Source: Pseudomonadota bacterium (GTDB lineage: Bacteria > Pseudomonadota > Gammaproteobacteria > Burkholderiales > Burkholderiaceae_C). From it: a stretch of 21,686 bases of DNA. Made by a program: the position numbers and the translations under genes. Positions 15,332 through 21,686 of this stretch are shown here, piece by piece. The number at the start of each line of letters is the position of its first letter. Positions within the stretch are counted from its first letter, which is position 1. The stretch lies in NCBI GenBank assembly GCA_023415035.1, contig JAEZLX010000153.1, positions 1-21,686 of the forward strand, written 5' to 3'. Under the pieces are notes generated by a model. That model had not been told where the DNA came from. It did no database searches and saw only the letters and a program-made list of their open reading frames with translations.

Positions 15332-17008
15332 TCAGTTGTTGCCGTCCAGCTTGGCCTTGAGCAGGGCGCCCAGGTTGGTGGTGCCGGCGTTGCCCACGTT
15401 CTGGTTCAGGCTGGCCATGGCTTCCTGCTGGTCGGCAGCGTCCTTGGCCTTGATCGACAGCTGGATGTTGCGGGTCTTGCGATCCACGTTGACCACCACG
15501 GCCGTGACTTCGTCACCTTCCTTGAGCACGTTGCGGGCATCTTCCACGCGGTCGCGGGAGATTTCCGAGGCGCGCAGGTAACCGATGACGTCATCGCCCA
15601 GGTCGATTTCAGCGCCCTTGGCGTCCACGGTCTTGACCTTGCCGGTCACCACGGAACCCTTGTCGTTGACCGACACGAAGGTGGTGAACGGGTCGCCGTC
15701 GAGCTGCTTGATGCCCAGGCTGATGCGCTCGCGCTCCACGTCGATGGCCAGCACGACAGCTTCGACTTCCTGGCCCTTCTTGTAGTTGCGAACGGCGGTT
15801 TCGCCCGGCTCGTTCCAGGACAGGTCGGACAGGTGCACCAGGCCGTCGATGCCGGCAGCCAGGCCTACGAACACGCCGAAGTCGGTGATCGACTTGATCG
15901 GGCCCTTGACGCGGTCGCCACGCTTGGTGGTTTCGGCGAATTCGTGCCAGGGGTTGGCGCGGCACTGCTTCATACCCAGGGAGATGCGGCGCTTGTCCTC
16001 GTCGATGTCCAGAACCATGACTTCGACCTCGTCGCCCAGCGACACCAGCTTGGACGGGGCCACGTTCTTGTTGGTCCAGTCCATTTCGGACACGTGCACC
16101 AGGCCCTCGATACCCGGCTCCAGCTCGACGAACGCGCCGTAGTCGGCGATGTTCGTGACCTTGCCGAACATGCGGGTGCCTTGCGGGTAGCGGCGGGACA
16201 CGCCCAGCCACGGATCGTCGCCCAGCTGCTTCAGGCCCAGGGAAACGCGCTGCTTCTCGGTGTCGAACTTGAGGATCTTGGCGGTGATTTCCTGACCGGC
16301 CTGCACCACCTCGGAGGGGTGGCGGACACGGCGCCAGGCCATGTCGGTGATGTGCAGCAGACCGTCGATGCCGCCCAGGTCAACGAAGGCACCGTATTCG
16401 GTGATGTTCTTGACCACGCCGGTGACGATGGCGCCTTCCTTCAGGGTTTCCATCAGCTTGGCGCGCTCTTCGCCCATGGAGGCTTCGACCACGGCGCGGC
16501 GGCTCAGCACCACGTTGTTGCGCTTGCGGTCCAGCTTGATGACCTTGAACTCCAGGGTCTTGTTTTCGTACGGCGTCAGGTCCTTGGTCGGACGGCTGTC
16601 GACCAGCGAGCCCGGCAGGAATGCGCTGATGCCGTTGACCATGACCTTCAGGCCGCCCTTGACCTTGGTGCCGGTGGTGCCGGTGACGAATTCGCCGGAT
16701 TCCAGGGCCTTTTCCAGGGCCATCCACGAAGCCAGGCGCTTGGCCTTGTCGCGCGACAGGAGCGTGTCGCCGAAGCCGTTCTCGACGGAGTCGATGGCCA
16801 CGGAGACGAAGTCGCCCACCTGGACTTCGAGTTCGCCCTGGTCGTTCTTGAACTCGGAGATCGGCACGTAGGCTTCCGACTTCAGTCCGGCGTTGACCAC
16901 CACGTGGTTGTGCTCGATGCGCACGACTTCGGCGGTGATGACTTCGCCCGCGCGCATTTCAGCGCGCTTGAGGGACTCTTCAAACAGGGCGGCAAAAGAT
17001 TCAGACAT
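15332..17008 (-). CDS. rpsA: 30S ribosomal protein S1
   Basis: S1 binds mRNA and helps start translation on structured or leaderless-weak messages. The 558-residue protein has the full set of six S1 (OB-fold) repeats of proteobacterial S1, seen as recurring stretches such as GAIVTGVVKNITEYGAFVDL, GTRMFGKVTNIADYGAFVEL, GDRVKGPIKSITDFGVFVGL and GSVVTGKVKTVDAKGAEIDL. The first two N-terminal repeats are more diverged and would dock on S2. The ATG at 17006-17008 is preceded by AGGAA. It lies between cmk and ihfB, as in many bacteria. The C-terminal tail NQNVGNAGTTNLGALLKAKL resembles other betaproteobacterial S1 proteins. Confidence 0.97.
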   Translation of the reverse strand: MSESFAALFEESLKRAEMRAGEVITAEVVRIEHNHVVVNAGLKSEAYVPISEFKNDQGELEVQVGDFVSVAIDSVENGFGDTLLSRDKAKRLASWMALEKALESGEFVTGTTGTKVKGGLKVMVNGISAFLPGSLVDSRPTKDLTPYENKTLEFKVIKLDRKRNNVVLSRRAVVEASMGEERAKLMETLKEGAIVTGVVKNITEYGAFVDLGGIDGLLHITDMAWRRVRHPSEVVQAGQEITAKILKFDTEKQRVSLGLKQLGDDPWLGVSRRYPQGTRMFGKVTNIADYGAFVELEPGIEGLVHVSEMDWTNKNVAPSKLVSLGDEVEVMVLDIDEDKRRISLGMKQCRANPWHEFAETTKRGDRVKGPIKSITDFGVFVGLAAGIDGLVHLSDLSWNEPGETAVRNYKKGQEVEAVVLAIDVERERISLGIKQLDGDPFTTFVSVNDKGSVVTGKVKTVDAKGAEIDLGDDVIGYLRASEISRDRVEDARNVLKEGDEVTAVVVNVDRKTRNIQLSIKAKDAADQQEAMASLNQNVGNAGTTNLGALLKAKLDGNN

Positions 17009-17189
17009 GAGGTTTCCTAAGACCGTTCAGCGTCGGACGCGGGTGGCCACTTTGGCTCGCGCGGGAAATCGACGGATGGACGGCGTTTCAAATGCAGCGC
17101 GTGACGCTGCGGGGTTGGGTCAATGAACCATCGGGCCTGCGGGCGGGGAACACCCGGCGGGGCCTTTTGGGCCGGTACCGACGGCGTCC
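17009..17189 (-). promoter_or_regulatory. rpsA leader and upstream region with hairpin
   Basis: This 181-base gap between the aroA-cmk stop and rpsA should hold the rpsA promoter and leader. The clearest structure is a 6-base inverted repeat, GCAGCG (17094-17099) and CGCTGC (17105-17110), with a 5-base loop. On the minus strand it is followed by ATTTG, so it could be a weak terminator for the upstream operon or a leader stem. S1 autoregulates through its leader in E. coli, but I cannot identify the equivalent element here. No clear -10/-35 pair is visible. Confidence 0.35.
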
Positions 17190-19208
17190 TCAGCGGCCTG
17201 AAAACACCGTCCTGTCCTGCCACCAGTCCAGCACCTGTTGCACCGATTGCTCGATGCCCAGGTGCGAGTTGTCCAGCAGCAGGGCGTCCCCGGCAGGCTT
17301 CAGGGGGGCGTGCGCCCGGGTGGTGTCCCGCGCGTCCCGCTCCCGCAAATCCTGCAGAAGACCGTCGATATTAGCAGTAAACCCTTTTGAAATCAATTGC
17401 TTATACCGACGCTGGGCGCGCTGCTCGACGCTGGCCGTCAGAAACACCTTCAGCGGGGCTCCTGGGAAGATCACCGTGCCCATGTCGCGGCCGTCAGCCA
17501 CCAGCCCCGGCAGGCGCCGGAACGACAGCTGCAGACCGTGCAGGGCGGTGCGCACGCCCGGGTGGCGGGACACCTGCGATGCCATGCCGCCGGTGGTTTC
17601 CTGGCGCAATTCGTCGGTCACGTCCTTGCCGTCCAGAAACACCCGGTCTTCCTGGAACGACACGGGCAGCGCCGCCGCGATGCGGGCCAGCGCCGGTTCG
17701 TCGTCCAGCGAAACGCCTGCGTCCCGCGCCGCCAGTGCCGTGGCGCGGTACAGGGCGCCCGAGTCAAGCAGGTGGTAGCCCAGCCGCTGCGCCACCGCCG
17801 AGGCCAGCGTGCCCTTGCCGGACGCTGTGGGGCCATCGACGCAGATCACCGGGATGTCGTTTTCCGCGGCCTGGCAGACACCGAACAGGGTCTCGAAATA
17901 GTCCGGGAAGGTCTTGCCCACGCAGCGCGGATCCTCGATGCGCACGGGCAGTCGGGCCGGGTTGAACGCCGCCAGCGAGAAACACATGGCCACACGGTGG
18001 TCGTCGTAGGTGTGGACGCTGCCGGTGCTCCAGCTGGCGGGTGGCGAGATGCGGATGAAGTCGGCGCCTTCCTCCACCATGGCGCCGAACTTGCGGCACT
18101 CGGCCGCCATGGCGGCGATGCGGTCGGTTTCCTTCACGCGCCAGCTGGCGATGTTGCGCAGCGTGGTGGTGCCCTCGGCGTAGAGCGCCATCACGGCCAG
18201 CGTCATCGCCGCGTCCGGGATGTGGTTGCAGTCCAGGTCGATGGCCTGCAAGGGCCAGCGGCCACGCCGGATGTGCAGGCGGTTGGCCTCGCCGCGGACA
18301 TCGGCGCCCATCAGTCGCGCGGCCTCGACGAAGCGGATGTCGCCCTGAATGGATTCGAGCCCCACGCCTTCGATGGTGATGCCGTCAAAGCCGGGCGAGG
18401 CGGGCGCGATGGCACCCAGTGCGATGAAATAGCTGGCCGAGGACGCATCGCCCTCGACGTGGATCAGGCCGGGCGAGCGGTAGCGGCTGCCGGCGTTGAT
18501 GGTGAAACGCTCCCATCCGTCGCGCGCGACCGTGACGCCGAAGCGCTGCAGTAGGTTGAGGGTGATCTCGATGTAGGGTTTGGAGATCAGCTCGCCGATC
18601 ACCTCGATGGTCACGGGGCGTTCCTGCGCCACCAGCGGCAGCGCCAGCAGCAGGGCGGTCAGGAACTGGCTCGACACGTCGCCGCGCACGCGGATCGGCA
18701 GGTCCAGCTGCAGGGAGCCGGTCGTGCCGTCGCCCAGCCGCAAGGGCGGGTAGCCCTCGTTGCCGAGATACGCAACCGCACAGCCGAGCTGGCGCAACGC
18801 ATCGACCAGGTCGCCGATCGGGCGCTCGTGCATGCGCTCGATCCCGCTGAGCTCGAACGAACCACCCTCGCGCGAGGCCAGCAGGGCGAGCGCGGCCGTC
18901 AGCGGACGCATGGCGGTGCCGGCATTGCCCAGGAAGAGCTTGCCCTGGCGCACCGGCAGGCGTGCGCCCAGACCCTGGATGCGCAGCCGGCTGTCGTCCA
19001 GTCGCTCGATAAGGCAGCCCAGCTGCTGCAGAGCCGCGAGCATGACGCGGGTGTCGTCCGAATCGAGCAGGTCGGCAATCTCGGTGGTGCCTTCGCTGAG
19101 CGCGGCCAGCAGCAGGACCCGGTTGGAGATGCTCTTGGAGCCGGGCAGGCGGACGGTGCCGCCGGCGCTGGACAGGGGCGGCAGGTCGAGGAAAGCGGTC
19201 GTGTACAT
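17190..19208 (-). CDS. aroA-cmk: Bifunctional EPSP synthase / cytidylate kinase fusion (AroA-Cmk)
   Basis: This single 672-residue protein joins two enzymes. Residues about 1-445 are AroA, which transfers enolpyruvate from PEP to shikimate 3-phosphate. They show LPGSKSISNRVLLLAAL, GNAGTAMRPLTAALALL, SSQFLTALLLALP, VEGDASSASYFIALGA and RVKETDRIAAMAAEC. Residues about 451-672 are CMP kinase, starting DIPVICVDGPTASGKGT with its P-loop at about 459-467, then LLDSGALYRATA, VADGRDMGTVIFP and RDARDTTRAHAPLKPAGDAL. No stop or in-frame ATG separates them. A GTG codon at V454 is the only possible internal start near the junction. The open frame extends 59 codons upstream into tyrA, but the ATG at 19206-19208, 5 bases after tyrA, starts the AroA domain. 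Such fusions occur in other Burkholderiales. Confidence 0.93.
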   Translation of the reverse strand: MYTTAFLDLPPLSSAGGTVRLPGSKSISNRVLLLAALSEGTTEIADLLDSDDTRVMLAALQQLGCLIERLDDSRLRIQGLGARLPVRQGKLFLGNAGTAMRPLTAALALLASREGGSFELSGIERMHERPIGDLVDALRQLGCAVAYLGNEGYPPLRLGDGTTGSLQLDLPIRVRGDVSSQFLTALLLALPLVAQERPVTIEVIGELISKPYIEITLNLLQRFGVTVARDGWERFTINAGSRYRSPGLIHVEGDASSASYFIALGAIAPASPGFDGITIEGVGLESIQGDIRFVEAARLMGADVRGEANRLHIRRGRWPLQAIDLDCNHIPDAAMTLAVMALYAEGTTTLRNIASWRVKETDRIAAMAAECRKFGAMVEEGADFIRISPPASWSTGSVHTYDDHRVAMCFSLAAFNPARLPVRIEDPRCVGKTFPDYFETLFGVCQAAENDIPVICVDGPTASGKGTLASAVAQRLGYHLLDSGALYRATALAARDAGVSLDDEPALARIAAALPVSFQEDRVFLDGKDVTDELRQETTGGMASQVSRHPGVRTALHGLQLSFRRLPGLVADGRDMGTVIFPGAPLKVFLTASVEQRAQRRYKQLISKGFTANIDGLLQDLRERDARDTTRAHAPLKPAGDALLLDNSHLGIEQSVQQVLDWWQDRTVFSGR

Positions 19209-19213
19209 GAAGC

Positions 19214-20080
19214 CTATTTCGTCATCCGCCAGTGCGCGCGCGCCTCGCTGGCGCGCTCGATCAGCGCCTCCAGCGCATCGGCGTTGCCGGCGTTGAGCGC
19301 CGTCTCGAAGGCATGCAGGGCACGCTGGAAATGCTTGCTCTGCGCCAGCAGTTCCTCGCGATTGGACAGCAGGATGTCGCGCCACACCGAGGGATCGCTG
19401 GCGGCGATGCGCGTGAAATCGCGGAAGCCCGGCCCGGCCAGCGACAGGAAGTCGTCACCCGACGCCTGGCCGGTGATGGCGTTCATGGCGGCGAACGCGA
19501 TCATGTGCGGCAGATGGCTGACGGCGGCATAGGCCGCGTCGTGAGCTTCGGGCGACATCAGCTTGAGCTCGCAGCCCAGTGCCTTCCAGACCTGCTGCGC
19601 CTTGTCCAGCTGCGCGGTAAGCGTGCGCTCGATCGGTGTCAGGATGACCTGGCGACCGGTGTAGAGGTCAGGGTCGGCGTGCTCGACACCCGAGAGCTCC
19701 TTGCCGGTGATGGGGTGGGCGGGCACGAACACGCCGATCTGGTCGCGCAGCACCCGCCGTGCGGCGTCGATCACGTCACGCTTGGTCGAACCCACATCCA
19801 TGAGGAGCACATTCGGCGTGATCAGGTGGCGGATGGCCTTGAAGGTGGCCTCGGTGGCAGCCACCGGCACGGCCACGAGCACCAAGTCGGCGCCGGAGAC
19901 AGCCAGCAGGGCGGAGGGGGCCTCCACGTCGATCACGCCCAACTGTCGGGCGCGCTCGGTGGTGGAGGGTGACTTGCTGTAGCCGACCACGCGCTTGACG
20001 AGGCCGGCGCGCTTCATGGCCAGGGCGAACGATCCGCCCATCAGCCCGCAGCCGATGAGGCCGAGTTGTTCAAACATCAT
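19214..20080 (-). CDS. tyrA: Prephenate dehydrogenase TyrA
   Basis: TyrA oxidises prephenate (or arogenate) with NAD(P) on the way to tyrosine. The 288-residue protein has the N-terminal Rossmann motif LIGCGLMGGSFALAMKRAG (G10, G12, G15, G16). The segments DLVLVAVPVAAT, LLMDVGSTKRDVIDAA and FVPAHPITGKELSGVEHA contain the conserved catalytic His-Pro region, and the helical C-terminal domain carries HDAAYAAVSHLPHMIAFA. No ACT or chorismate mutase domain is attached. The first of two adjacent ATGs (20078-20080) has AGGA at good spacing. It lies 29 bases after pheA and 5 bases before aroA-cmk, so all three are probably one transcript. Confidence 0.95.
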   Translation of the reverse strand: MMFEQLGLIGCGLMGGSFALAMKRAGLVKRVVGYSKSPSTTERARQLGVIDVEAPSALLAVSGADLVLVAVPVAATEATFKAIRHLITPNVLLMDVGSTKRDVIDAARRVLRDQIGVFVPAHPITGKELSGVEHADPDLYTGRQVILTPIERTLTAQLDKAQQVWKALGCELKLMSPEAHDAAYAAVSHLPHMIAFAAMNAITGQASGDDFLSLAGPGFRDFTRIAASDPSVWRDILLSNREELLAQSKHFQRALHAFETALNAGNADALEALIERASEARAHWRMTK

Positions 20081-20109
20081 CTGGTTTTCCTGTCCGCGTT
20101 ACTGGGCCA

Positions 20110-21222
20110 TCATTCGCTCACCGGGTAGGCGCCCAGCACCTTGTAGAACGCGCACAGGCTCCGCAGTTCCTCCAGGGCGGCGGCCACCGGCGGCTGGCTC
20201 GGGTGGCCGGCGATGTCGATATAGAAGTAGTACTCCCACTGGCCGGACTTGGCGGGGCGCGATTCGAAGCGTGTCATCGACACGCCGTGCTTTTTCAGCG
20301 GAACGAGCAGGTCGTGCACCGCGCCCGGACGGTTCGGCACGGAGACCACGATGGAGGTGCAGTCCCGACCGGAAGCCGGCGGTGTGGCCAGCGTCTGCGG
20401 CAGGCAGATGATGGCAAAGCGCGTGCGGTTGTAGGCCTCGTCCTGGATGGCGTGGGCCACGATGTGCAAACCGAACTGGGCGGCAGCCCGTTCGCTGGCG
20501 AGAGCGGCCCAGGCCGGGTTGGTGGCGGCCAGTCGGGCACCTTCGGCATTGCTGCTGACGGCACGGCGCTCGGCGTGGGGCATATGCTGGCTCAGCCAGC
20601 CCTGACACTGCGCCAGCGCCTGCGGGTGGGCCAGCACGACCTCGACGCCGTCGAGCGCGTTGGCCTGGCGCAGCAGGTTGTGGCGCACCAGCAGGCTGAC
20701 CTCCCCGACCACATGCACGGGCGAGCGCAGGAACAGGTCGAGCGAACGCGCAACCACCCCTTCGGTGGAGTTCTCGACGCCCACCACACCGAACTGCGCG
20801 GTGCCTGCCGCCGTGGCGTGGAACACCTCGTCAAAGCTGGAGCAGTAGATCAGGTTGGCGGCGCTGCCGAAGTATTCGATAGCGGCCTGTTCGCAGAACG
20901 TACCCTCGGGGCCGAGCACGGCCACGCGCTGGGGCGCTTCCAGCGCCAGGCAGGCCGACATGACCTCGCGCCAGATGGCGGCGACGTGCTGGTTGAGGAG
21001 GGGGCCTTCGTTGGCCGCCTGGATCTTCTCGATCACCTGCGCCACCCGGTCCGGACGGAAGAAGGGCGAGCCTTCCTGGCGCTTGATCTCGCCGACCTGC
21101 TCGGCCACGCGGGCACGCTGGTTCAGCAGCGTCAGCAGCTGGCGGTCCAGCGCGTCGATCTGCAGGCGCAGGGCGCCCAGTGCCTCGGACTGGACGGGCT
21201 GCGCCTTCTGCTGCTCGCTCAT
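20110..21222 (-). CDS. pheA: Chorismate mutase / prephenate dehydratase (P-protein)
   Basis: This bifunctional enzyme converts chorismate to prephenate and then to phenylpyruvate. The 370-residue protein has an AroQ-type chorismate mutase at about 15-95 (LRLQIDALDRQLLTLLNQRARVAEQVGEIK) and a prephenate dehydratase domain at about 105-285. The latter carries VAVLGPEGTFCEQAA, VGVENSTEGVVARSLDL and the catalytic TRF motif in YNRTRFAII. A C-terminal ACT domain (about 290-365, with NRPGAVHDLLVPL and the phenylalanine-binding ESRP) suggests feedback inhibition. The frame is open for 113 further codons upstream inside serC. The chosen ATG (21220-21222) overlaps the serC stop as ATGA and begins the mutase domain. 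Confidence 0.95.
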   Translation of the reverse strand: MSEQQKAQPVQSEALGALRLQIDALDRQLLTLLNQRARVAEQVGEIKRQEGSPFFRPDRVAQVIEKIQAANEGPLLNQHVAAIWREVMSACLALEAPQRVAVLGPEGTFCEQAAIEYFGSAANLIYCSSFDEVFHATAAGTAQFGVVGVENSTEGVVARSLDLFLRSPVHVVGEVSLLVRHNLLRQANALDGVEVVLAHPQALAQCQGWLSQHMPHAERRAVSSNAEGARLAATNPAWAALASERAAAQFGLHIVAHAIQDEAYNRTRFAIICLPQTLATPPASGRDCTSIVVSVPNRPGAVHDLLVPLKKHGVSMTRFESRPAKSGQWEYYFYIDIAGHPSQPPVAAALEELRSLCAFYKVLGAYPVSE

Positions 21223-21686
21223 GCGTGCTCCTTCTCGAAGTCGCGCATGTAGTCGACCAGGGCCTGCACGCCCTCGATGGGCATGGCGTTGTAGATGCTG
21301 GCGCGCATGCCGCCTACCGACTTGTGGCCCTTGAGCTGCAGCAGGCCGCGTGCCTTGGCGCCGGCCAGGAAGGCATCGTTCAGCCTCTCCTCGCGCAGCT
21401 GGAACGGTACATTCATGCGCGAGCGCACGGCCGGGTCCACCTTGTTGACGTAGAGACCAGACTGGTCGATGAAGCCGTAGAGCAGATCCGCCTTGGCGAT
21501 ATTGCGCTTCTCCATCGCGGCCACGCCTTGCAGATCGCCCTCGCGCTGGCGCTTGAGCCACTGGAAGGTCAGACCGGCCATGTAGATGGCGTAGGTGGGC
21601 GGCGTGTTGAACATCGACTGGTTGTCGGCCACCGTCTTGTAGTCGAACGCGCTTGGGCAGACGGGCAGGGCGTGGCCCAGCAGATC
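21219..21686 (-). CDS. serC: Phosphoserine aminotransferase SerC (partial, 5' end outside window)
   Basis: SerC is a PLP enzyme that converts 3-phosphohydroxypyruvate and glutamate to phosphoserine. It also serves pyridoxine synthesis in many proteobacteria. Only the C-terminal 155 residues are present and the frame is open to the window edge. Family segments are PSAFDYKTVADNQSMFNTPPTYAIYMAGL, VDPAVRSRMNVPFQL and KGHKSVGGMRASIYNAMP, with the C-terminal VQALVDYMRDFE. The PLP-binding lysine lies in the missing N-terminal part. The stop codon overlaps the pheA start, linking serine and aromatic amino acid synthesis in one transcript. Confidence 0.95.
   Translation of the reverse strand, partial: DLLGHALPVCPSAFDYKTVADNQSMFNTPPTYAIYMAGLTFQWLKRQREGDLQGVAAMEKRNIAKADLLYGFIDQSGLYVNKVDPAVRSRMNVPFQLREERLNDAFLAGAKARGLLQLKGHKSVGGMRASIYNAMPIEGVQALVDYMRDFEKEHA

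Noticed and set aside
15305..17020. A 571-codon plus-strand open frame covering all of rpsA on the opposite strand
   Set aside because: It mirrors rpsA codon by codon in GC-rich DNA, its translation has no recognisable domain, and rpsA is certain. The same applies to long plus-strand frames at 12461-14551, 17397-18554, 10116-11255, 8718-9833, 4395-5279 and 20203-21252.
17150..17173. GGCC-TTTT-GGCC style hairpin after the aroA-cmk stop as a terminator
   Set aside because: The stem is only four to five bases and no U-run follows on the minus strand.

Overview
The window is about 65% GC by eye, is almost fully coding, and reads like a betaproteobacterial chromosome of the order Burkholderiales, probably Comamonadaceae-like. 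This rests on the gene order serC-pheA-tyrA-aroA/cmk-rpsA-ihfB-lapA-lapB, on the fused aroA-cmk gene, and on the N-terminus of S1. The taxonomic call is an inference from gene content, because no search was run. Every gene lies on the minus strand except modE. I see no tRNA, rRNA, insertion sequence, prophage, CRISPR array or origin.

Right half (about 11.9-21.7 kb, read leftward on the minus strand): a conserved housekeeping block. serC (5' end outside the window), pheA, tyrA and an aroA-cmk fusion supply serine, phenylalanine, tyrosine and chorismate precursors plus CMP kinase. They are followed by rpsA (ribosomal protein S1), ihfB (IHF beta), lapA and lapB (envelope/LPS assembly), rdgC (recombination-associated) and crcB (fluoride channel). 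Several junctions overlap (serC/pheA, lapA/lapB) or are only a few bases apart, so much of the block is probably co-transcribed.

Middle (about 4.1-11.7 kb): a molybdenum hydroxylase operon in the order coxS-coxL-coxM-coxD-coxE-coxG-xdhC, followed by a GAF/Fis-type regulator. The three structural subunits are the 2Fe-2S, molybdopterin and FAD proteins. The large subunit carries AYRGAGR at the active-site loop instead of the copper-binding cysteine motif of true (form I) CO dehydrogenase. It is therefore a form II enzyme whose substrate cannot be read from sequence. The MoxR ATPase, VWA protein, CoxG and XdhC are the expected maturation and membrane partners.

Left end (1-2.9 kb): a modABC molybdate importer (modC cut by the window edge) divergent from the regulator gene modE. 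The 133-bp gap between modA and modE holds two ModE-box-like inverted repeats. The left 11.7 kb therefore combines molybdate import, molybdate sensing and a molybdenum enzyme with its maturation genes. The most interesting unexplained parts are the form II enzyme, its AAA-less regulator, and the palindrome upstream of coxS.
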